This document shows positions 1 through 12,054 of a stretch of 64,000 nt of DNA, in pieces. The notes beneath the pieces are model-generated. The model did no database searches, had not been told where the DNA came from, and saw nothing but the letters and a program-made list of their open reading frames with translations. The position numbers and the translations under genes are program-made. Where the stretch lies: the NCBI GenBank assembly GCA_038496445.1, contig JALMLS010000374.1:124001-188000 (forward strand). Reading direction: 5' to 3'. How positions within the stretch are numbered: the first letter of the stretch is position 1; each line of letters opens with the position of its first letter. The DNA is from Trichosphaerium sp. ATCC 40318 (Eukaryota > Discosea > Flabellinia > Trichosidae).

Positions 1-341
1 GTAAAGAGTATGCTCAATATTAACAGATACCAGAGTACGGCTATTATACAGAACCTTTGATATTTTTCCGCTATCTGTTTTTAATGGTATTTCAAGCCAT
101 TCTCAATTGCTTTGGTTGCAGACAGAAATTATTTTGTAATCAACGTATGGTGTCAGTTTAGATTAATGCGGACCATATACTCTTTTTCTTCTTAGTAAAC
201 GTTATAACAGCGTAGAAATAAACCCAAACAAACTACCTCTTACAAACAGTTCTGGTCACTAAAAACGTTACACAACACGTGATTTGGTTTTTTAAATTTT
301 GTACAGTTGTTCATGTGATTGTTTTCTAGAACGTGTTCGTC
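1..341. other. Gene-free left edge
   Basis: I see no convincing coding sequence here. The stretch is AT-rich and lies directly downstream of the stop codon of the minus-strand Roco gene, so part of it should be that gene's 3' untranslated region. It contains one CACGTG hexamer near 277. Confidence 0.5.
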
Positions 342-3300
342 TTATTCGTATGCTAGCATTGTAGATGATTCTTCACTTTGACTTTCTTCATACCAAATAT
401 CGACAGGTATGTTAGGTATATCATTCTCTGATAATGGCTTTAAAAGTTTGCAAATCTCGTTAAAGTTTGGCCTTTCAAATGGTTCCCAAGCAAAGCAAGA
501 TTTCATGGTATCACTTAAAACTGGTATACTATGTATAAACTGTGGTTTCACATCTCTAAAAAGAGCAAGGTATTAGTGACATGCGACAAAGAAACGAAGA
601 AAAATAAGATGAAAAAAAAAAAAAAGAATAACTCACTTTCGTGCTATCATGATTGCCAAATCTATTGGGTTTTCGATATATGTATAAGGTGGTGAGCTAT
701 GTAGTATTTCATAAAGCACCACACCAAAACTCCAAACCTAGTAAATGTCAATTAAACGAAGAAAAAAAAAAGAAAAAAAAACTCAGAAACAACAAACTAG
801 AGCTTGTACTCGAACATACATCTGACTTGGCAGAGTAAACATGATCCATTATTGACTCTGGAGGCTAAGGAATATACTATGAGTAAGATATTACCTAAAA
901 GGCACGTGCCATCCATTTGATAGGTCCAAACTCAATCATAGATTTTCCATATTCAGCACGCTCATCTAGTACACGAGAGTATCCAAAGTCACTTATTTTT
1001 ATCTCGTATCCAGTAGTTAACTAATAAGGTTTTCAATAAAAATAATTGACTAGGTATAATAGAAATGTTTTGAAGAGCAGTAGCGCACCAACACCTAAAA
1101 ATAAGAATAAGTTTAAGCACAATAGCTAATTAATTCAACTGTTTTTTGATTATTGCGTACATTACGACAAGCCAAATCTCTAAAAGTAGTGTTAGATATC
1201 ATTATTACATTATATTTTATAAATCTAGAAGATTTACCTGTGTATAATACCCTCAGAGTGCAAGTGGAGCCTTCACAGAATAAGATATATTCAAAAAAAA
1301 ATACCTATAAATAGTTTGACGCACATGCCTAGTATCGGAGTTAGAAATAGTTTCGTTCGTTGTATGACGTACCGGCTGCTATTCCTCTTATGATCTTTAC
1401 AACTGCAGGATTTGGAATATCCCCTAAGCGTGGGCTATTCAGCAACAAAAGTTTATAAAAACAATTGTTTTCGTACACTTCTTGTTATAGTAGTGATCTT
1501 CAAGACTTCCTTCCTCACAAAACTCCGTTACTACGAAATCGTCAATATTCGATAACAACTCAGTGTGATTTGTGTATACCAATACTAAGTGGAGTCTCCA
1601 TAATACCATAAAAAGTGACCAAATTACGATGTGGTCTTAAATCTCTATAGTTAATCAGAAAAAGTTAAATTACTACACCAACACAAAAAATAGTCAAACA
1701 AACTCTATCGTACACCATGATTTGTGCCTCCTTGTAAAGCTCTTTTTTTTGTTTAACTGTCTTAGCAGAAGCTGTACCAGCTATAAGAAGTTTCTTAACT
1801 GCTACATTAGTCTCCCTCCATAGACCAACATAAACAACCTGAAAGCCTATTAATTCCAACAACCACTTGTTTTTTTCTTCGCTTCCAAATAACGTACACC
1901 ATATGTTCCTCGTCCAAGCTCCTTATCAATCTCAATATCTTTATTATTGATAATCCACCGACGAGCACGTTTACTAAGAAGATGACCAAATGTACCATCT
2001 GGATGTACAGAAGCACGTTGCTCTGCACTATAATTCTGTAACATAATTGTGGTCCTTGCACCACCACCAACATACTGAGACTTAGTTACCGCCTAAACAA
2101 GTTTAAAAATACAATATAGGATCATGGTGATAGCTATACAACGTACTTTGGCGAGCACTCTTGGATCAAGCTTGTTATTGAGTAGATAAACAAGAAATCT
2201 AGGGTCTACTACCAATACATCTGATAATTTGTGACTCTTTATCTCCTTGAGTCTACAAACATATCCAGAGTTTAAAAAGTGGTTCATAATATCTCCTGTA
2301 TTATCTTTTTCAACACCACATAACTCTACGAGTTCTCTTTTTGAAGAAAATTACAAAGAGAATCAAGATTAAAATAATTGGAAAAATATTGCTTACCTGA
2401 ACTGTTCTTCCGTTAAGTATGACTGACTAGAATCATAAATAGTGTCTCTGTTTCGTATAGCTTGAAGCCTATAAATTCGTATGTAGTGAGTAGGATTTTG
2501 TAGCGTTGCTATGCTGAAAAGTAGAGAAAAGAATTAAAAATCTCGAAAAAATCTTACCTCGCTAACACAAACATTTGACTTTGGGAAACCATCTTTGTTG
2601 TTGGTTTCATAGAGAAACCTACATCCGTAATTGTCCTCTTCAGTGCTTTAATACCTGTACAATTGTTGTAAGTTAACCTAAAAAACAACAATCTTTGTAC
2701 CTTTAGATGATTTGTTACTAACAACAGAGATGTCTTTAATCGAAGGATGTGAAGCTATGAGCTCATCTCGTAACTTCTCAATAGCAGCTTCACGGACTTT
2801 TTTTGTACATCTCTTATCATCTCGATGTGTACCAACAAGAATTATCGGTCCACCACCATCAGCAACTTCAAGCCATTTCTTAATCCTAAAAATTGTATTG
2901 AGGAATATTTCAAGAATTAACACAAATGAACACGTGTTCTTTGTTGTTGTGCTTTCACAAAATAATAGCGTACTTAGAACCTTCAATATCTAGTGGATTA
3001 AATACAATGATATATACATTTGAAGGATTCCTTAGAAAACAAGAAAGAGCATGCTGATGTACTGCTGTATGCGCAAAATCCCAGCAAGTCAACCATAAAT
3101 GTTCTTGACTATGATACCAATTTTCTGTTGCCATCGGTCCGTTCATGGATGAATCTACGGATTCTGATGAAGTAGGTAGTACTATTGAGTGATTAATAAA
3201 CGATATTTGTGGCACTCCGTTCAACTTACGGTTTTTTTTGAATAAAAGTTTGTTAAACCCACTTCTTGATGAGGAAGCAAAGGAATGTCCGAGAGAAATC

Positions 3301-6300
3301 CTATTTCAGAGTAATTATTGTGAAAATGTTTATTCAATGTGAGGTACCTCAATCGTGATTTACCGTTTGCTTCGCCCTACAACAAATAACCCAGTTAATA
3401 AAAATATCAGCTAAATCAAGTTGATGTAAGAAAAAACGTTGCTGACGACAAAGGCAACACATACTACATCTGTGAAACAAATGATAATGAAGTACGTACA
3501 AGTAAAATTATACGACAGTGTTGCCAAGGAACACGTTCTCCCAGGTTGCGCATAAATGACACAACACCATCCCATCCTTTTGAACGTATCCAAGGAGGAT
3601 AAGAAGTGAATGAATTTCCTTCCATATTTATCTCAACGTTCTTCATGAAAGCTATTGTGTATGGTACAAATGATATATTACAGTGCGATAAATTTAATAT
3701 CTTTAACGTTGGGATACGTGCTACATAGCTAGGAACCTTAAAAAAAAAATCAGAAAATGTGAAATCGTTTTAAGAATTTTAAGGTCGCACTGTTTCGAAG
3801 TTGTTATATGAGAGATCGAGCTCCTCAAGTGCCTTGAGGGCGCTAATGACTTCAGGGAACGTCTGTAGTTGATTATAAGCACATTTTAGAATCTTGAGAG
3901 TCTTAAAACATCCAAAAGTCGTTGGTAACTGGAATAGATTATTCTTCGACAAGTTAATAACTTTCAATTTAGGTAAAGCAGCCAACTCATCTGTTACTTC
4001 TTCTATCTCGTTTGTCTCTGCAATAAACTCTTCTAACTTCACACAAATATCCAAGTCTTCAGGAACATGTTTTATAATATTACTGCTAACATTCAAACTG
4101 CGTAAACCAATCATTGAAGAAAAAGAAGGCAATGAAGAAATACTGTTGAATGAAACTGAAAGCGTTTGTAGTTTTCTAAGCTTGAATAAAGATAAAGGTA
4201 ATGTAGATAATCTATTATGGTCTAATCTAACATTCTCCAAAGATTCCATCTTAAGGCTCTCATCTGATATCCCATTAAGTTTATTTTTAGATATATCTAA
4301 CGTTGTAATTTTTTTTAAGTTACCAAGATCAAAATGTAATGCTATTAGGTTATTCTCAGCCAAGTCCAAGCATGTCAGGTTATGTAGTTTACACATATCT
4401 CTATGTATTCCTGTAAGTGTATTTCCACGTAAATTGAGTAGTTTGAGTTGGTTTAAGAAGCCAAGTTGACATGTGATAGAAATTAAGTTGTAGGAAACAT
4501 CAAGCTCTTCTAAACTCTTCATTGTCTTTGTGAGATCCCAAGGTATAGTGGATATACGATTACTTGATAAACATACACGTTTTATAGAAGCCATATCTTG
4601 TATTACGTCAAAATTCATGATTTGATTAGATCGTAAGTCAAGGTCTGTTAAGTTTTTAAGTTTCTTTAGTGCGGGATTAATGTGCTTCAAGTTATTGTTT
4701 GTAAACATCAATGTTTGAAGATCTTTTAGGTCGAAAACTTGTTCAGGTATATTCGTAAGCCTTTGATTTCTGATAACCATACGTGTGACTTTCTCTGTGG
4801 TCACATCTGATATTTGTCGAGCCAACTAAAAGTTAAGAAAAAAATTAAATGAAGAAAAAACGAAAAGTTGTTAAGGACGTACTACACGCCTTGAAGGCGT
4901 ATCGGTTTCGAAAGTCACGTTCTTTCCTGTACCCACACGAGACATATTTGAAGGAGGAGGTAATCCGGGAAGTGGTCTTGATCTCTTAGAGTCTTTTACA
5001 TCAGATACACTTTCATACGATTTACTTTCATAAGATTGTTCATCGTCATCAAAGTCAGTCATTGTTAGAATTGTTTCAATGCTTCCAGATGAATCATATG
5101 ATGCTGTGAGGTTTGTATATGTTGCTGGAGATGTTGAAGGAAATCTAGAAGGTCTACCGCCATTGTAAAAATACTCTCTAGAGTAGCGCTTGTCTTGGAA
5201 CCTAGACGTTTGAAATTAATGTTAAAACTCTTTCTTTAAAACGAAGTACTTGTTTATATCTTTTCGGACAGGAACAGGAAGTAATCGTGGTATAGGTGGT
5301 GGTTTCCATGTAGGCTTTCGTATTATCTGTCCTTTGTTCGTTACTACTGTCTTTTTGTTCGTTGAAGCCACTGGTACTTGGTTAGAATGTTCTTCTCTGA
5401 GCTCGTCTAAAATATTCTCAAATATTGACTCGTCTGCAAAAGCCTTCAGGTCTTTAAGAGCTTTATCTGTTAGCATTTCTTGGGTATCTGTGTGCTGTAT
5501 GTGTAATGGTCTTGGAGGCAATCTTGGCGGACGCTAGGATAAATGAGACTCGCAGCAACTAAGGTCAGTACCTTTACTAATGGTTCTTTCGAAACCATGC
5601 CAACAGGTGCAAGTTTTTGCAAAGGAGACCTCTTTTTGTGGTCTTCGTTTACCCCTACTTCACCATTGGGCGACAGCTTGGGGATGTCACGTGGTTTAGA
5701 TTGTTTTACTGGCGTTGAACTTTTCTTCCTCGTTACAGACACTCTTCTTGGTGGAGGCTTCTTAGGTACTATTAAAAACGACTTTAGAGTTTAATCACGT
5801 GATTCCTTCCTACCTTTATACTTTTTTTTGTCTGGCTTGTCCCGAGCTTTTGGAGGAGCTCTGCTAGGAGCTTTTATAGAAGGTGTTGGAGCAGAAGGCG
5901 CAGGTCTTCGCGGTGAAGGTCGTAAAATGGTTCTTTTTTTTTTTGGTGCACTTTGCGATCTTTGGTGTTTCTTCTTTGGTGGGCGCTTCACAGTGTTTCT
6001 TGGTCCACGTGCAGTATTTCTACGTATTGGCAGACCCATGTTGTCACTTCTTGGTAGCTTATAGGTGTTATAAACCAGCTACAAGACTCAAAAAAACACA
6101 AGTACCTTTGCAAGTTTTCTTATTGCTATTTTCGGCCTTACTCTGCCTTTCAATGGTCTCTTTGCTTTTGAACCACGTCCTAGCTTAGCAGGCCTTCGCT
6201 TGGCTGGTCTAATAGGAAGCTTTGGACCTGTATTCTTGCGATACATCTTTCTGGGAGCAGACTTTCGCCTACGCAAGTACCCGCGCAGCTTTTCGTCCGA

Positions 6301-6754
6301 TTTCTTTGTCAAAGGGACTGGTATAACAGGGATTTTGCTAGGAAGGTGTAGAAATGTCTCCTATGTCAATTAGTGCGCTGTAAAATGTGTTAAAACAATA
6401 GAATATTGCTTTCTGGCCTAAAATAAGTGGAATTACTGCTGATTTTAGATTTTTGCTTTCTTAAACCGGTAAGGACCCTTAAAACGTACGTTGGTTACAG
6501 TATTGAGGTAGTAAGAACGGCTATTTGTAAAATCCCATACTTGCGCCTAAACGCGTTATAATTAACCAGGACGCTCAACAAGCGTTGATAAGTACAGTGT
6601 GACGTACCCAGACTGGTTTTCTGTCAGAAATAATTGTACCAGATGGTTTTACCCAAGAACACGCTCCTGTACGCGTATTGGCGTAGAAAACCTCGTCAGC
6701 ACTCTCATCATGTATTTTGAACCAACCCCTGTGCAAACGCTCGTTATGAGCCAT
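342..6754 (-). CDS. Roco-family protein kinase with N-terminal WW-like domains (WW-WW-LRR-ROC-COR-kinase)
   Basis: Multi-exon gene read from 6754 to 342. The ATG at 6754 directly follows an in-frame TAG. Exon 1 gives a WW-like motif (GWFKIHDES...VFYANTRTGACSWVKP). Two small exons give a second one (VWDFTNSRSYYLNT, then TFLHLP). A Lys/Pro/Arg-rich linker (about 5570-6360) and a Ser-rich stretch follow. Leucine-rich repeats lie at about 3460-4825. The ROC GTPase (about 2680-3400) has a P-loop-like GEANGKSRL, a WDFAH switch-II motif and a THRDD G4 motif. COR lies at about 2090-2650. The TKL-type kinase shows GRGTYG, AVKK, HRDLACRN, DFGYSR and DVWSFGVVLYE, so it looks catalytically competent. Roco kinases act in chemotaxis, cytokinesis and stress signalling in amoebae and as LRRK1/2 in animals. 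The phases of the introns I followed agree across the WW exons, the linker and the start of the LRR region, which supports one gene. The exon join at the APE motif (near 870-905) is unresolved. Confidence 0.85.
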
Positions 6755-7373
6755 CTAGCGCATATTTAGCTTGAGAAGCGCACTATTTCGCGTGGTACAA
6801 TAACAAAGTAGCTTAAATAGGCAATACTTGCTGCTATTGGTACAAAATCGCTCGTCTCATGAAGGCAAAGGCTCCAACTATTTTTATTGTTAAGGCATAT
6901 TCTGTTTCAACCATTTAGTTAGGTGAAACTATTTTTCGAAACTGTAAGCTGCGATGCGTGCTGAAGACGACAAGTCTTCGAACGAAACTTCATAGTATAC
7001 ATATGTCTCTTATTGAACTATCAGGAAGGTATGTCATTACGCAAACACAACTCAACTGGCGCACGTGCGAATGGTTAGAAAAAAAATCCAATAATGGAAA
7101 TTTTCAAACATTGGTTTTCTGTAGATGCGGGTAATGTTGGTCAACAAATACACTCTCTACTAGTTCCCTAAATTTAAAAATTCTCGTTAACAAATCAGAA
7201 AGACACTTGTATAGGTTTACAGCAACTAATCGACACATGATTGGTTTTTTAGGTTGTAGGTTTCCTTCAATTCCGTCGGATCAGTGATCACCTGTAATTT
7301 TCTCTACTTATGCTCTGAATATTCACACGATTCGGGACATATTGTTTACGACGATTAAGAAAGGAGTTTTGGT
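6755..7373. other. Divergent intergenic region, Roco / RGS gene
   Basis: This stretch separates the divergent Roco (-) and RGS (+) genes and should hold both promoters. An in-frame plus-strand start near 6955 (reading MRAEDDKSSNETS before a stop) and an open stretch from about 7288 could be 5' exons of the RGS gene, but I could not join them with agreeing phases. No other gene is visible. Confidence 0.4.
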
Positions 7374-8528
7374 TTGGGAGGTATCACGACTCGTAACAAA
7401 GAGGTATTTGTTGAGTGTAGAATCACACCCAAAAATGCCGTGTCTGCAGTGTTTATCTCCGAAATTATATGCTCGTATGCGTGCTGTAAGTGCCGTGAGA
7501 CGGTTGTTTTAAGTGTGTGTATCCGGAGCGGAATAAAACTTCGAAGGAAAGTGCATAAGGAGCAAAACCACAGAACGACAACCATGATAGTTGTAACTCT
7601 TTTCAAACGTACAAAAACAACCAAACACGTGATACATCTATTCTAATACATGTATATTAGGCTTCTTTCCAACTCCACCAAAAAGAACACGCAGGGGATC
7701 AAAGAAACATAAAAGAAAGGGCTCTATACAGTCTGTATCAACGACAGCTGTAACGCCTCTTATATTATCTACGTAAGACATCAAACATTTTTTTGATTAA
7801 ATTGTTTATTTCTTTCGTTAAAGGTGGGGAGAAGAGGAGTTCGATAGACATGTTGATGTCTCTTGGATAGAAATGCTTAACGATCGCAAACTCTTTACAG
7901 AATTTCGGTACCACGTGTACCATAAACTGGCTAATGAGAACCTATCGTTCTATATAGCTGTCGGTAAGTTTTTTGAAGTTTTTTTCTTTAACCACTTTTG
8001 TAAAATGAGTTTTGTCTTGAGTTTTTTTTTGATACAATTTCGCATTTCTTAGCTCAAAGATACCCTTCACGTGTCCGAAAAAAGAATAGCATGTTATCTC
8101 TTAAACTGACTAAAGTTATTTAGAAGTTTTTCGCTTTACTGAGCACGTGATAAAACGACGTGCATATGCGTCAGAGATAGTTAGAAATTGGATAGACCTG
8201 ACTACAGCATCGGAACCTATAAATATCTCCAGACTACAACGTGAGGTAAAATATATTTCTGTCACGTGTGTATTTAAAACAAGTAACTAATTTAATATCA
8301 TAGAGGATACTAGCAAATAAGCACATTGCTCAAAAGAATCTGTTCGACGACGCCAGAACAACAATTTTAAACATGTTGCGATACGACCACTTTGTGGCTT
8401 TCATGGAGGGAATGCATCTAAAACCACGGCCAGCAAAGGCACTCATGAGAACGCAAACTTTTGAGAACTATGATAAACTGACCTTGCTGTTGGATAACGA
8501 AAATAGCACGGTAGCGGCAACAATGTAA
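7374..8528 (+). CDS. RGS-domain protein (5' end uncertain)
   Basis: The secure part is the 3' half. Exon 7662-7793 is Lys/Arg/Ser-rich. An intron follows, and the next exon begins WGEEEFDRHVDVSWIEMLND and continues FTEFRYHVYHKLANENLSFYIAV. Two more exons give FRFTEHVIKRRAYASEIV, then QKNLFDDARTTILNMLRYDH and FVAFMEGMHL, ending at 8528. This is the helix pattern of an RGS domain (F-x-EN-L-x-F-Y near the start, F-x2-A-x13-Y-x-F near the end). RGS proteins speed GTP hydrolysis on heterotrimeric G-alpha subunits, and a GPCR gene is present at 60632. Exon 7374-7611 joins in phase through a GTACAA..ATTAG intron, but what lies upstream is unclear and no ATG was fixed. RGS assignment is fairly firm; the N-terminus is not. 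Confidence 0.6.
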
Positions 8529-8796
8529 AAAAAAGCAAACACAAAATGTAAATTAATGTACTTTTAACAAAAAAATAAAACTCCGAGATGTAAAATTTAC
8601 CATAACAGATTTCTGTTATTTAGCAACCTCAAAAAAGTAACTGATGATGTTTTAAAATAGCCAATACAACCTCATATCCATTAAATTATACGACAAAATC
8701 ACACTAAGATTAAATTTGCTCAAATGGAAAAAAAAATATTCAAAAATGCCTCGTACTGTTTATTATAGTCTTCCAAAGCTGTTTGAGCTCATTCGC

Positions 8797-10157
8797 TTAT
8801 TCGTTATTTGTCCAACTTGGCTTACGCTTTTCAAAAAATGCAGACAAACCTTCCTGACCTTCAGGAGATACACGTAGCTTAGCAATTTCATTAGATACCA
8901 AAAATTTGGTGAGATCAGCAGAAATATCTTCTTGGGCATCTACAGTAGCGATGAGCTTCTTTGTAGCTTGGACAGCTAATGGCCCATTCTCCAGTATGTG
9001 TGTTAGCATCTCTCCAACATGTTCATCGAGCTTATCCTCATCTGAAGAAGTTTTTGTCAACAGACCGATATCTTCGGCAGTTTTTGCATCAAAGCGTTCT
9101 CCTGTAAGGAAATATCTACCCATGTAATAAGATACAATATAAAATCCAATGCAAAGAAATTTTTTATTCAATTTTAAAGTTGCATAGATGAACAACACGT
9201 GCAAAGAATAAAAAATAAAAACAACAATTAAAAAGTGTGTCAACAAAATGGTACCTTGACGCATGTGTGTTACCAATTTTTTGCATTACAAATGGAGATA
9301 TTGTAGCTGGTAGTAATCCCAATTTAACCTCAGTGAAGCCAAACTTTGCTTTTTCGACTAAACCGCAAAAAACAGGCGTTAATATTTTTTTGTGAAATGT
9401 GAGAAAACCAATTAATTACCTGCTATAGCTATATCTGCTGATGCGACAATACCACCGCCACCTCCAAGAGCAGCACCGTTTACACGTGCAATTACAGGCA
9501 ATGGACATGTGCGAATAGAGTTGAACATATCGAAGAGTCCACCAGCATCTACACATACGCGCGTTAGAACGAATACAAACGGAATAATGCGCCCATTTGA
9601 GAAAATAATTTTTCCGTTTTGTTATTTTTTTACGGTTGTGCGTCACATCGTTGTTTTATACTTGCCTTGTTGGTTCTCTTTTACCTTAAAGGTAGCCATA
9701 GACTTCATGTAGTTCAAATCTGCGCCAGCTGAGAAAGATTTTCCCTCACCTGTTATTACAACAGCCCTACGCATTTTTTGAGTATATTATGGCGTTTCGT
9801 ACTGTTTTAACTGACCTTAGTTTTGTTGTGTCTATATCATCGAACACGCTCTTGATTTCACTAATTAGGGTTTGATTAAACGCATTGTGCACGTCTGGCC
9901 TAGTAGTAATGGGCGTTAAATCTTAAATACCACAAACAGTACCTGTTCATTGTTAACCACGCAACGTTCTTATACTCAGCCTTTTCTTCTACTTTGATTG
10001 TTTCGTAGCTTTTAGAAAACACCTAAAACTATTTTTTAGTCGTTTATAGCGTCTACTAAGCGTTCAGTACTGTACAGTAGCTCTTGGCTTGCGTTTTTTG
10101 ACCTGTTTTGCTTGAACGCATTGCGTTACGCTGTAAACACCGGGTAGACAGTAGCAT
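8797..10157 (-). CDS. Mitochondrial enoyl-CoA hydratase/isomerase (methylglutaconyl-CoA hydratase-like)
   Basis: Crotonase-superfamily protein. The ATG at 10157 opens an Arg/Ser/Lys-rich, acid-free leader (MLLSTRCLQRNAMRSSK..), typical of a mitochondrial presequence. Spliced exons then give WLTMNRPDVHNAF, VVITGEGKSFSAGADL (first oxyanion-hole segment), NGAALGGGGG (second), FGFTEVKLGLLP with the family's catalytic-type Glu, and the C-terminal QEGLSAFFEKRKPSW. The ending EG(L)xAFxEKRKPxW is common in methylglutaconyl-CoA and related short-chain hydratases of leucine and fatty-acid breakdown. The exact substrate cannot be fixed from sequence. Introns start mostly GTAC. The gene converges with the RGS gene (about 270 bp apart) and diverges from the unknown gene at 10663. 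Confidence 0.8.
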
Positions 10158-10662
10158 GAGTATTATCGAGCTGTTAAATTTAAAGGTGACCTAGAAAACA
10201 GGCAATTAAGTAAATAGCTGTTAAGCTGCCTAGCACGCATGCTAACATTGACCCTGTCGTCGAAGTTAACGTACCACAGTTCGATTCTACATTTTGGAAA
10301 AGTTAACTCGACTTTTTGGCAGTTTATATCACGTGATATTTACTCGCGGTACTAGGCATAGTACGGTTTAATAACAGGGAAAATATAGATGAAGGATGCT
10401 CTGTTTGGTTATTTGTGATGAATGTTAAGGAAGTTCTTCAAAATTAAGTACCCACCACAGAGGCTGTTTCTGGCCAGTTAACTGGCACTTGAGGACGTTT
10501 TAAATGCTTGTCACATCTCAACAGACGGCAGTTTACTGAATAGTTAAGTGTCACAGCTCAATCGACGCCATTACCTTGCAAACCTGCGTATAAACTACCT
10601 TCCTTAACTTCCGTATAAGCTTTTATTTGATCAATTTACACTCAACAAACCAGTGATACAAC
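10158..10662. other. Divergent promoter region
   Basis: No gene is seen. The region separates the minus-strand hydratase from the plus-strand gene at 10663. It holds a 14-bp perfect palindrome around CACGTG (10326-10339) and a TATA-like TATAAA element at about 10590, some 70 bp before the downstream ATG. Confidence 0.5.
10326..10339. promoter_or_regulatory. Palindromic CACGTG (E-box/G-box-like) element
   Basis: ATATCACGTGATAT is a perfect 14-bp palindrome in a divergent intergenic region. CACGTG is the classic bHLH/bZIP core site. The same hexamer is unusually common throughout the window, so a promoter role for this copy is inference. Confidence 0.35.
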
Positions 10663-11592
10663 ATGACAACAGAACGACAACCGTTAGTGAACCAACATAG
10701 CTATACTGTGGTTTTTGCTTCTCACGACGGGTTTATTCATGGACATCCAAGAGTATGGATAAAAGTTGAACAAGCAGGTACTGTACAAAACCGTTTGGCG
10801 TTTACATTGCTGCGAACGCCACGTGACAACGGGCTAAATTTAATACGCTTACTACAGGTATTGTACCGGATAAATCAGGATCAAGACCTGGAAGAAACAT
10901 GGTCATTCGTAATGCTGAAACAGGAGCTACTCTTCCTATCTTTGGAGTTAACGCTTGGGCATGGCCTGGATACGGCGGTATCCAAGGTACTTGATTTCTC
11001 TTTAAGAAGACTCTTGTCTTAAACATTCACTAGGATGTTATGTTTGGCCTGTTGATACCCAAGAAGAGTGGACAGATGCAAAGAGTAAAGAGGTCATTGA
11101 CTTTCTTCCTCCTGGTACCAAAATCGAGATTGGCGCTCTTCCAGATGGCACAATCGTACGTGTAGACGAACCATGTGTCATGGTAGAATACGTTGTACCG
11201 AAAGATCTGAAAGAAAATGTGATCTACACGTGCCATGTCAGTTTCACCAACAAGCTCCAAATTCCAATTACGAATTGCCGTGCATTTTGCGATGTAGACG
11301 AGAACTCACCTTATCACTCTGAAGTAATGACATGTGGTGGCTCTGGAGATCTTGACCAGGTTGAACTAGACTTTGGTCATATTGTGGCCAACGGGTACGA
11401 CTGCTAGTGCCAATGTTTGTTTCAGCTCACGTTTTCTGTAGAAACAAGACAATGTCATTCAAGTTTTCATTCCCTTTGATCAACCCTGACATGCCTCACC
11501 AAAAGTTTGATGGTATCTTTCAACTTGCTCCTTTCTTTGAGGTCGACTACAAGAAATGGGGAGGTGCTAAACAGGACGTGACTGTAAACTGA
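10663..11592 (+). CDS. Unknown protein, copy 1 of a duplicated pair
   Basis: Four exons from the ATG at 10663. Spliced protein begins MTTERQPLVNQHSYTVVF, then HPRVWIKVEQAGIVPDKSG, NMVIRNAETGATLPIFGVN, WAWPGYGGIQGCYVWPVD, a long central exon (EVIDFLPPGTKIEIGAL.., YVVPKDLKENVIYTCHVSF, ENSPYHSEVMTCGGSGDL) and a last exon ending FFEVDYKKWGGAKQDVTVN. It is about 240 residues, with no signal peptide or membrane segment and a beta-rich look. I do not recognise the family. A close paralogue with the same three intron positions and phases lies at 16843-17784. Introns are GTACTG..CAG, GTACTTG..TAG and GTACGAC..TAG. A TATA-like element lies about 70 bp upstream. Confidence 0.75.
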
Positions 11593-12054
11593 GCAGTACA
11601 AAGTTCGCCAAATAATAAAAAACTGGTATGATTGTTAAATACGTATAGTGTTATTACGTCTTAGGTTAGCAACTAGTGCTGCCAAGGTAATGACCTAGAT
11701 GGCAACAAAGTCGTTTAATTTTGTAACGACTCTTTTACCAAGCCTTGATTACATTCATTGTCAATGCACAAAGTAAATGATTGATTTTCTAGGATACAAC
11801 ATACAAGTGCCTTTGTTGGCCTGATTTTTAAGTTGTAAGCGATTCCAAAGTTAATAAAGGTGTTTTACGTCCTACTGATCAGTCTGCGGACATGAGGTTT
11901 GTGCCGGCTGCAAGATCTCTAATATAATTCTTTGGCAACGTGATTCTTCTTGATGAACAAAAGCAAAGGTTGTGTACACAAACAAAAAACAAGCAAAAAA
12001 TACTTAATGATAGACTATTATTTATTGCTGTGTGTGGTGTAGAAGAAATCTCGC
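11593..12054. other. Convergent 3' region
   Basis: This stretch lies between the stops of the plus-strand unknown gene and the minus-strand beta-helix gene. AATAATAAA just after 11592 could serve as a poly(A) signal for the first. No coding sequence is evident. Confidence 0.45.

Noticed and set aside
3894-4469. 191-codon plus-strand open frame
   Set aside because: Antisense to the LRR exon of the Roco gene; the repeat structure makes the opposite strand open by chance.
5828-6188. Plus-strand open frames of Gly/Leu/Phe-rich character
   Set aside because: They mirror the Lys/Pro/Ala-rich linker exons of the Roco gene and have no splice support.
7355-7624. Minus-strand open frame with a hydrophobic stretch (VVLWFCSLCTFL)
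   Set aside because: It overlaps the plus-strand exon that joins in phase to the RGS gene, and no adjoining exons or start context were found.
10260-10300. Possible tRNA B-box (CAGTTCGATTCTAC)
   Set aside because: No matching A-box or cloverleaf around it; no tRNA could be built here or at other GGTTCGA-like sites.
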